From: a virus
IMG/VR virus record: IMGVR_UViG_3300020472_001939
Location: 1-20,024 of that record
Length of the DNA: 20,024 bases
Strand: one strand, 5' to 3'
In this document: positions 14,812 through 20,024 of the stretch, in pieces
How positions within the stretch are numbered: the stretch's first letter is position 1
Layout: each line of letters begins with the position of its first letter
Program-made: the position numbers and the translations under genes
The notes under the pieces: generated by a model
The model's input: the letters and a program-made list of their open reading frames with translations, nothing else
Told to the model about the DNA's origin: nothing
Database searches by the model: none

Positions 14812-16668
14812 TTATACTCCTAACGCAATAGAATAAACCATACTAGTTGCGTCCACATATGTTTTATTGGTCAAGTGTTTACCTGTTGAAGGCGCATTTT
14901 CGCCCGATGCCTGTAAAAATCCAGCATTAGCAGGTGTTGTTGTACCAATTGTAGTACTATTTAACGTTCCTGACGTCGAAACGAGAGTAGTAAAAGACCC
15001 AGCTTTAGGAACAGATTGCCCTACAGTTACATTATTTAAAACTCCTGTTGCTGTAGGATTAATTGTTAGTGTTCCACTTATTTGTGGGCTTATAGTTACG
15101 TCTGAATTAGGTGTTATTGATACTTCACCAGATGTTGTTAAATTTGATGCATTAACATTTACATTGTTTATAGTACCACCGCCAGCTGGATTAATATCTA
15201 CTGTACCAGTACCTGTAGGACTAATTGTTATAGTTGCATCTACACCTGAACTTATTAAATTTCCTGTATTAAGAATAGAACTAAATGATCCAATTCCTGT
15301 TACCGTAGGATTAGTTATATTCATTGCCGCATTAGGTATTTTGTCTCCATCACCATAAAATATTTTATCTGGGGCATCAATTGGTACTATAAAACTTAAA
15401 AGTCCTTTAGTTTTTGCTTGAGCACTTGCTCCTGATACAGTTGAAGCTGTAGGAATATCTAAAAATGAACTAGGTGTTGCTGTTTCATTTACTTTTGTTT
15501 GAATGCTTGTTTTTACAGCTCCTTCCCAAGATTGTGCTACATTAGGATAGCCATATAATGCTACTGCACCTGAATTATAAGAATATAAACTTGCTCCATC
15601 ACTTTGTAGTGTTCCAGATGTTAATTTACTTTGACTAGTACCAACGGCTTTTGCCCATCCATATATTGTAGTTGCCGCTGTTAAAATAGTTTCGCCTGCT
15701 ACAACTCCTCCATTAAATGGATACGCTAAATCTTCTTCACCATGAAACATTACAACTTTTGATTTAGTTAAAGGTGTTACAGGTGTCCAAGAAACTGCTG
15801 TTGAATCTCCTAGATTAGATAAAGCCATTTTGTAGAAAATGTTTGTATTTTCTCTATATTGATCTTCATTAAATAATGCTGATTCAATAATTACATTTTT
15901 AATATTTGTTTTTGTTGTTTGTAAAGCATATTGGTGTGCCATTTGACCACCAAGTCCTTGTCCATGAATTGAAATTTCTCTTATATCTACGTTATCAAAA
16001 GTTGCTAACTTATCTATTATTGCATCAAGATATGCTATATCATCTGCTTTACTAGATGAATATCCAACATTCCATTCTTTACTATAACCTTGAGGAGCAA
16101 CTATAATTTTATCTGTTAGATAATTTAAATGTGTAATAGCATTTCCAGATGATTGATTTGCATTGTGTAAAGATATAATTACAGGAATTTGTTTACCTTC
16201 TAAGGATGTTCCAACAGTATTAGGTACAACAACAGTTACAGGTCTACTATATGCTGTTGTTTCTTGTTGCCAAGTTTGTTGAACTGTCCATGTATCAGTT
16301 GAAAGATTTTGTCCATTAATACTTGTAGTATGTGATAACCCAGTATTATAAAGCTCACCAGGTACTGAATTATTATTTGTATCAGGTGCAAAAATATTAA
16401 ATGTAACAGATGTAGTATCAAGGCTAAAAACGTAAGTTGTACCTCTTTTTAAATCAAGAACAGGATTTGATCCTAAATTATTGCTTTCTTTATCTGTAAT
16501 ACTAAAATTATTTGAAGATTCTGTAACTGTATAATCTATAGAGTCAGTCGCAGTTGGAGTATATGTATTAGTAATTGTTCTTACTATTACATTACCAAGA
16601 TTGTCAACCGTAAATCCTGGACTCTTAAATCCATAGTTTGCTTCAAACTGTTTATAATTTACTGCCAT
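14812..16668 (-). CDS. tail-fibre protein with an embedded, apparently inactive alpha/beta-hydrolase (PHB-depolymerase-like) domain
   Basis: Product of 618 residues. The N-terminus (about 1-145) has the DLKRGTTYVFSLDTTSVTFN strand pattern common in marine phage fibre proteins. Residues about 150-400 follow the LpqC/polyhydroxybutyrate-depolymerase esterase plan: VIISLHNANQ (oxyanion strand), IIVAPQGYSKEWN, DIAYLDAIIDKL, then ISIHGQGLGGQMAHQYA where GxSxG is expected, and MFHGEEDLAYPFNGG with the acid D313. The nucleophile position reads Gly238 instead of Ser. The C-terminal His motif (GGGHxWPG) reads VAQSWEG, with Gln379 in place of His. Two of three catalytic residues thus appear lost. Residues about 450-618 are phage fibre repeats (ISPTGTGTVDINPAGGGTIN type) ending in TGKHLTNKTYVDAT. 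A late promoter box precedes the start. The domain probably serves as a binding module; that is inference. Confidence 0.8.
   Translation of the reverse strand: MAVNYKQFEANYGFKSPGFTVDNLGNVIVRTITNTYTPTATDSIDYTVTESSNNFSITDKESNNLGSNPVLDLKRGTTYVFSLDTTSVTFNIFAPDTNNNSVPGELYNTGLSHTTSINGQNLSTDTWTVQQTWQQETTAYSRPVTVVVPNTVGTSLEGKQIPVIISLHNANQSSGNAITHLNYLTDKIIVAPQGYSKEWNVGYSSSKADDIAYLDAIIDKLATFDNVDIREISIHGQGLGGQMAHQYALQTTKTNIKNVIIESALFNEDQYRENTNIFYKMALSNLGDSTAVSWTPVTPLTKSKVVMFHGEEDLAYPFNGGVVAGETILTAATTIYGWAKAVGTSQSKLTSGTLQSDGASLYSYNSGAVALYGYPNVAQSWEGAVKTSIQTKVNETATPSSFLDIPTASTVSGASAQAKTKGLLSFIVPIDAPDKIFYGDGDKIPNAAMNITNPTVTGIGSFSSILNTGNLISSGVDATITISPTGTGTVDINPAGGGTINNVNVNASNLTTSGEVSITPNSDVTISPQISGTLTINPTATGVLNNVTVGQSVPKAGSFTTLVSTSGTLNSTTIGTTTPANAGFLQASGENAPSTGKHLTNKTYVDATSMVYSIALGV
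14817..14821 (-). promoter_or_regulatory. ribosome binding site of the cysteine-rich peptide
   Basis: AGGAG on the minus strand, 8 bases before the ATG at 14808 and inside the last codons of the 618-aa fibre gene. It is among the best Shine-Dalgarno matches in the window and supports real translation of the small gene. Confidence 0.7.
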
Positions 16669-16683
16669 AGTCTTTATACTCTA

Positions 16684-16691
16684 TATTTATC
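16684..16691 (-). promoter_or_regulatory. T4-like late promoter box for the fibre / Cys-rich / giant gene operon
   Basis: GATAAATA on the minus strand, identical to the box upstream of the gp13-like gene. It lies 15 bases before the ATG at 16668. T4 spacing would give a leader of about 10 nt without a recognisable Shine-Dalgarno. No other promoter-like element is seen before the two downstream genes, so this box probably drives all three. Confidence 0.62.
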
Positions 16692-16709
16692 AAAATATAA
16701 CTTCATATA

Positions 16710-17132
16710 TTATGCACCACCTACCAAAGCATTCATTGTTTGATAATATGTTGCTTTGAAAATAGCTTTTGAACCGTCATATTTTGTTGTTGATGTTTTT
16801 TGTTCAGGATCTAGTTTTAATTCTACATAAGAATTAGTAACTGTACTAGTTAATTTTACTAAATCATTTCCTAAATTTGATCTTCCGTAAATTGTTACAG
16901 AACTATTTGATGGGCTACCTACTACTAGTGCTCTAATAATTTCTTTATTATTAGTATCATAGTCTATAGATATTGTATATTCTGCAGAACAAAAAGTTCC
17001 AACATGAAATCTGTCTAAAATTAATCCTTCTACAACTGTAGCATACGGACCATTATATGAAAAATTTAACCCATTTTTCATTAATAGCGTATTTTTATCG
17101 CCTTTTCCAAATAGTTTTGACACATCAAACAT
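16710..17132 (-). CDS. small virion structural protein of marine T4-like phages
   Basis: A 140-residue beta-rich protein starting MFDVSKLFGKGDKNTLLMKN. The pattern CSAEYTISIDYDTNNKEIIR, then VTIYGRSN, then SYVELKLDPEQ, then IFKATYYQTMNAL resembles a small conserved structural protein I recall next to fibre genes in marine T4-like phages, usually annotated only as structural or hypothetical. No signal peptide or membrane segment is visible. It has its own late promoter box and an AAGGA ribosome site 8 bases upstream of the ATG at 17132. It is the first gene of the late structural block, followed 41 bases later by the fibre gene. A fibre-attachment or baseplate role is plausible from position only. 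Confidence 0.6.
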   Translation of the reverse strand: MFDVSKLFGKGDKNTLLMKNGLNFSYNGPYATVVEGLILDRFHVGTFCSAEYTISIDYDTNNKEIIRALVVGSPSNSSVTIYGRSNLGNDLVKLTSTVTNSYVELKLDPEQKTSTTKYDGSKAIFKATYYQTMNALVGGA

Positions 17133-17140
17133 ATGAAGAT

Positions 17141-17162
17141 TCCTTCTTTAAGTGTATTTACC
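17141..17162 (-). promoter_or_regulatory. late promoter box and ribosome site of the 140-aa structural gene
   Basis: Minus-strand GGTAAATA at 17155-17162 is two mismatches from the T4 late consensus. It is followed by AAGGA at 17141-17145, 8 bases from the ATG at 17132. This is the only late box in the window whose predicted leader (about 17 nt) holds a good Shine-Dalgarno. The rest of the 66-base gap to the GT9-like gene shows no clear terminator. Confidence 0.5.
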
Positions 17163-17198
17163 AATTTTATTAGGATAAAGTTTAAGTAGATATTGGGC

Positions 17199-18146
17199 TT
17201 AACGGGTATTTTTACCGTGTTTTATCATTCTATTGACAGATGCAATAACTTGTTGCTCTTGTTGGTCATTCATCTCCATAATACCCTCGTTTATACGGTC
17301 TGAAAATTCATCTACAGTAATTCTTATAGGGCTATAAACACGGTCTTCTTTGCCCAAATCAATGACATCAAATTTTTCATAATCTGGAAATGATGTATTA
17401 ATAGGAAATGTAGATCCTATAATAGATGTTGTAGTTGTGTCAAAAGTATAAGCCATATGTGCACCTACACTGTCACATCCTACAAAGTGATCACATTGTC
17501 TAATTACAGCCATCCATATTCTAATATGTACGTTTTGTGGTGTAGCTACAGGTGATGACATATGCTTATTAAATTCTAATGGTGTTTCTGTCATAATCAT
17601 TACAGCATATTTTTTAGATAACTTTCTTACTATATTATAAAGATTTTTAGTTTCCATACTTCTGCCGGTAATGTCAACTACATCTTTATCTTCTTTTCTA
17701 ACACCTCTTCCAAAGGGTTGAATAACAATTATTTTATCTTTTTTGCATTTTTCTTTTACTTCAGTTAACATTTTTCGAGCATATAATAGTTCATCTTTGC
17801 TTAATCTTATTGTAGGTTTTTGTAATTCTCTTATACCTTTATTATTAATTGCAATATCATATGCTTGGGCAAGACTACATTTTTGAGTATAGTATTCCCA
17901 TACTCTATAAGGTTCAGGATTAATACAATTTCTATCTTTTATTAATTCTTTAAAAAGTCCTTTATGCCAATTGTCATATGTTTTATAATATAATGTTGGA
18001 TGACCTTTTAAAACATCAGTTCCACCTTCACAAATTATTACAAAATCATCATTAGGATTTTCTTTTTCAAAATTTTCTAATGCAGGTATGGAACTAATCA
18101 TTCTTCCAGCACCGCCATTTAAAAAGATAGCACTATTTCTTAACAT
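17199..18146 (-). CDS. GT9-fold (heptosyltransferase-like) glycosyltransferase
   Basis: A 315-residue protein with the GT-B plan of family 9 (ADP-heptose:LPS heptosyltransferases, WaaC/WaaF type). The N-terminal Gly-rich loop is FLNGGAGRMISSIPALENF (residues 8-26). The C-domain strand IIVIQPFGRG is near 139-148. The nucleotide-sugar site C224-D225-S226-V-G-A-H230 is followed by TTTTSIIGSTFPIN. D225 and H230 fit the D-S/T-G-x-x-H motif of the family. The N-terminal motif, GxGD in WaaC with a catalytic Asp, reads GAGR here (Arg15), so either the activity is altered or another residue acts as base. Its start lies within the 3' end of the carbamoyltransferase gene (14-base overlap), with AAAGG just upstream of the ATG. 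With HldE and HldD in the same window, heptose is the natural donor candidate. Confidence 0.75.
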   Translation of the reverse strand: MLRNSAIFLNGGAGRMISSIPALENFEKENPNDDFVIICEGGTDVLKGHPTLYYKTYDNWHKGLFKELIKDRNCINPEPYRVWEYYTQKCSLAQAYDIAINNKGIRELQKPTIRLSKDELLYARKMLTEVKEKCKKDKIIVIQPFGRGVRKEDKDVVDITGRSMETKNLYNIVRKLSKKYAVMIMTETPLEFNKHMSSPVATPQNVHIRIWMAVIRQCDHFVGCDSVGAHMAYTFDTTTTSIIGSTFPINTSFPDYEKFDVIDLGKEDRVYSPIRITVDEFSDRINEGIMEMNDQQEQQVIASVNRMIKHGKNTR

Positions 18147-19944
18147 TTTTTACCTTTATCATTTTTCCATATTCTGGAAGATACAAATATTCTAAAAGAG
18201 ATTGTTCAAGAGTCCATATAGCGTCTTCTAATGTTTCTACAAGTGGTTCTCCAGCTAAATTAAATGACGTATTAAACACAATTGGTATTTTTGTTTGATT
18301 ATAAAACTCTTTAATTAATTTATAATACAATGGATTTTGTTCTTCTTTAACTGTTTGTATTCTACAAGTACCATCTACGTGTATAATACTAGGAATTTTT
18401 TCTGCTATTCCTTCTTGACAATTTACAGCATACATCATATAAGGACTTTCTTCCATTCCTCTTAAATCAAACCATTCGTGTACGTGTTCATGTAATATAG
18501 ATCCTGCAAATGGTCTAAAATATTCTCTTCGTTTAACTATATTAACAAAATCTTTACCATCTTTAAATGAAGGATCAAATAAAATACTTCTGTTACCTAA
18601 TGCTCTTGGACCACTTTCTGATTTTCCTTGAAACATTGAAACAATATTTTTTTCTATCATTAATTTAACTACATCTTTATCGTTTGCGTCCATCAATTCA
18701 ACACCAGGTTTATTTGCTAATTTTTCTATTTCTTCTAATGTATATTTTCTTTCTGGACCTTGACATAATGTAGTAAGTGGTCTTTTTGTCATATCTTCTG
18801 ACATACCATAATAAAATAAAAGAGCCGCTCCAATGGCTGTTCCGGCGTCATTTGATACTGGTTCAACAAATAAATTAATTCCATCTTTTCTTAAAGACTC
18901 AAGATACCAATAATTTGCTACACAATTTAATCCATATCCACCAGATAATACAACATTTTTTTGACCTGTCATTTCTACAGCTTTATAAATTAATTTTAAA
19001 ACTTCTGCTTGAGTTTCTGTTTGACAAGCATAGGCTAAATCTCTTCTATTAGGTAGTTTAGTAACATCAGGATTGTCTGTAGGTGTTTCATCTAAATAAT
19101 CATAAATGCCTTCATTTACTATTGCCGCATTAGGATATGTAGGAATTATTAAATGTCTATTAGATAAAGACATATATTTTATTTCATTATGAAATAATGG
19201 AGGAATTCTATCATTAGGTTTTCCATAAGGAAATAATCCCATTGTTTTTCCTGCTTCAATGGCTGAGAATCCACAGTATTGAGTAACTGCTTCATAAACT
19301 TTAACAATTCCTGCTACATCTGAAAATAAACATTCATGAGTTTTACCAGGTTCTCCCATTTTAGATGAATCCATTTTTGTCATATGTGCTCCAGGAGACG
19401 CAGAACCAGTACCGTAGTGTTTCCATACAGTTGTTATATTATTAGGATATGAACAATCAAAAATAGATTCTATTTCAAACATCCATAAATCTCCTGTAAG
19501 TTGATTATTAACAGGCATAAAAGTTCCTGCTCCATCAACAATAACCGAACAGGCTTTATCAAATCCTGATCTATAAAAAGCACAACCGGCGTGTAACTTA
19601 TGATGAATATGACTTAGGTCAATTACTTGTGGGTGTTGTTTTAAATTTGCTTTTCTATCTATTAAACCTAATTTTCTTGCTATTCCTGTATATACATCAT
19701 CATGAGTATAATCTACTTTACCAGTAGTAGGATCATCTAATGGTTGTGTATGAGCTACAATTAAATAATCTATTTTGTCAGTATATTTTAATACTTCCAT
19801 CATTGAACGATAAGGACCACCATCGTATTTGTGTCTAGATAATCTTTCTTCTTCTATTGCAAAAACAATTTCTCCATCTTTTAATAAACATATTCCTGCA
19901 TTATGTCCTCTGGCTATTGCCGCAATATAACCTGATTTATTCAT
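18133..19944 (-). CDS. O-carbamoyltransferase (NodU/CmcH/TobZ family)
   Basis: A 603-residue protein of typical family length. The N-terminal Kae1-like domain (about 1-380) has GHNAGICLLKDGEIV (H14), EEERLSRHK, the metal motif H114-H115-K-L-H118-A, and VIVDGAG with D137. A later Kae1 motif is GGYGLNCVANYWYL, then PVSNDAGTAIGAAL. The C-terminal YrdC-like domain follows with SESGPRALGNRSI, REYFRPFAGSI and FNTSFNLAGEPLV. These enzymes use carbamoyl phosphate and ATP to make carbamoyl-adenylate and carbamoylate a hydroxyl of a sugar or antibiotic. All recognisable catalytic motifs are intact. I chose the ATG at 19944 because AGGA lies 8 bases before it; an in-frame ATG at 19959 would include that site in the coding sequence. 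It overlaps the upstream gene by 8 bases and the GT9-like gene by 14, so it is part of one operon. Confidence 0.9.
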   Translation of the reverse strand: MNKSGYIAAIARGHNAGICLLKDGEIVFAIEEERLSRHKYDGGPYRSMMEVLKYTDKIDYLIVAHTQPLDDPTTGKVDYTHDDVYTGIARKLGLIDRKANLKQHPQVIDLSHIHHKLHAGCAFYRSGFDKACSVIVDGAGTFMPVNNQLTGDLWMFEIESIFDCSYPNNITTVWKHYGTGSASPGAHMTKMDSSKMGEPGKTHECLFSDVAGIVKVYEAVTQYCGFSAIEAGKTMGLFPYGKPNDRIPPLFHNEIKYMSLSNRHLIIPTYPNAAIVNEGIYDYLDETPTDNPDVTKLPNRRDLAYACQTETQAEVLKLIYKAVEMTGQKNVVLSGGYGLNCVANYWYLESLRKDGINLFVEPVSNDAGTAIGAALLFYYGMSEDMTKRPLTTLCQGPERKYTLEEIEKLANKPGVELMDANDKDVVKLMIEKNIVSMFQGKSESGPRALGNRSILFDPSFKDGKDFVNIVKRREYFRPFAGSILHEHVHEWFDLRGMEESPYMMYAVNCQEGIAEKIPSIIHVDGTCRIQTVKEEQNPLYYKLIKEFYNQTKIPIVFNTSFNLAGEPLVETLEDAIWTLEQSLLEYLYLPEYGKMIKVKNVKK

Positions 19945-20024
19945 TTTGTTCTTCCTCATCAGTTTTTTGTTTTCCTAATATTACATTTACAACATAATCT
20001 TCTACTTCTTCAGACATCCACATT
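19937..20024 (-). CDS. 3' end of an upstream gene, function unknown
   Basis: An open minus-strand frame enters from the right edge and stops at a TAA (19937-19939), overlapping the carbamoyltransferase start by 8 bases. The visible residues end ...SEEVEDYVVNVILGKQKTDE plus EEQNE, a very acidic tail. In-frame ATGs at 20023 and 20017 could start a tiny protein of 26-28 residues, but the region upstream is outside the window, so this may equally be the C-terminus of a larger protein. The overlap and the ribosome site inside it imply translational coupling with the carbamoyltransferase. Confidence 0.5.
   Translation of the reverse strand, partial: MWMSEEVEDYVVNVILGKQKTDEEEQNE

Noticed and set aside
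14867-15358. Plus-strand open frame of 163 codons opposite the fibre gene
   Set aside because: It mirrors the repetitive Thr/Gly/Asn codons of the minus-strand fibre gene; there is no ribosome site, and its Val/Pro-rich product is the usual antisense artefact.
17135-17146. GAAG-GAAT-CTTC inverted repeat over the ribosome site of the 140-aa gene
   Set aside because: A four-pair stem would be too weak to sequester the ribosome site; likely chance in AT-rich sequence.
17202-17218. Hairpin with stem GGTA/TACC and loop TTTT at the 3' end of the GT9-like gene
   Set aside because: The stem is only four pairs plus a bulged extension, lies inside the coding end, and is not followed by a T-run on the minus strand, so it is not a convincing terminator.

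Overview
The window is part of a T4-like (myovirus) genome of the marine kind, most likely a phage of Prochlorococcus/Synechococcus or of SAR11 (Pelagibacter). The evidence is homologues of the T4 neck and tail-completion proteins (gp13, gp14 and gp15 types), T4-like late promoter boxes (xATAAATA), very low GC with TTA/AAA-rich codon use, tightly overlapping genes, and giant Gly/Thr-rich fibre proteins of the marine T4-like type. No photosynthesis gene, tRNA, integrase, IS or CRISPR is visible, so the host cannot be fixed from this window.

Layout: (1) 1-3516 is a neck/tail-completion module in which the gp13-like gene (minus) diverges from gp14, a 55-aa ORF and gp15 (plus), with back-to-back late promoters at 695-725. 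(2) 3530-6991 is a compact plus-strand run of five sugar/small-molecule genes: Nudix hydrolase, HldE-like heptose kinase/adenylyltransferase, 2-oxoglutarate/Fe(II) oxygenase, HldD-like epimerase and cupin. (3) 6992-17132 is a minus-strand virion adhesin module: a 140-aa structural protein, a 618-aa fibre with an embedded alpha/beta-hydrolase domain whose catalytic Ser and His appear to be lost, a 31-aa cysteine-rich metallothionein-like peptide, and a 2571-aa repeat protein. (4) 17199-20024 is a minus-strand glycan pair, a GT9-fold (heptosyltransferase-like) protein and a NodU/TobZ-type O-carbamoyltransferase, plus the 3' end of another gene.

The main hypothesis is that regions 2 and 4 are two halves of one glycan-tailoring pathway flanking the adhesin genes. 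HldE and HldD would complete ADP-L-glycero-D-manno-heptose, a GT9-type protein would transfer or bind heptose, and the oxygenase and carbamoyltransferase would decorate it. The target could be the host surface (superinfection exclusion or receptor masking) or the virion fibres. GmhA and GmhB are not in the window. The GT9-like protein has Arg where the catalytic Asp of the N-terminal GxGD motif is expected, so its activity is uncertain.

The least expected item is the small gene at 14713-14808. It encodes 31 residues with nine Cys, four CxC pairs and no aromatic or His residue. It has a strong Shine-Dalgarno and is wedged between two tail-fibre genes with gaps of 3 and 5 nt.
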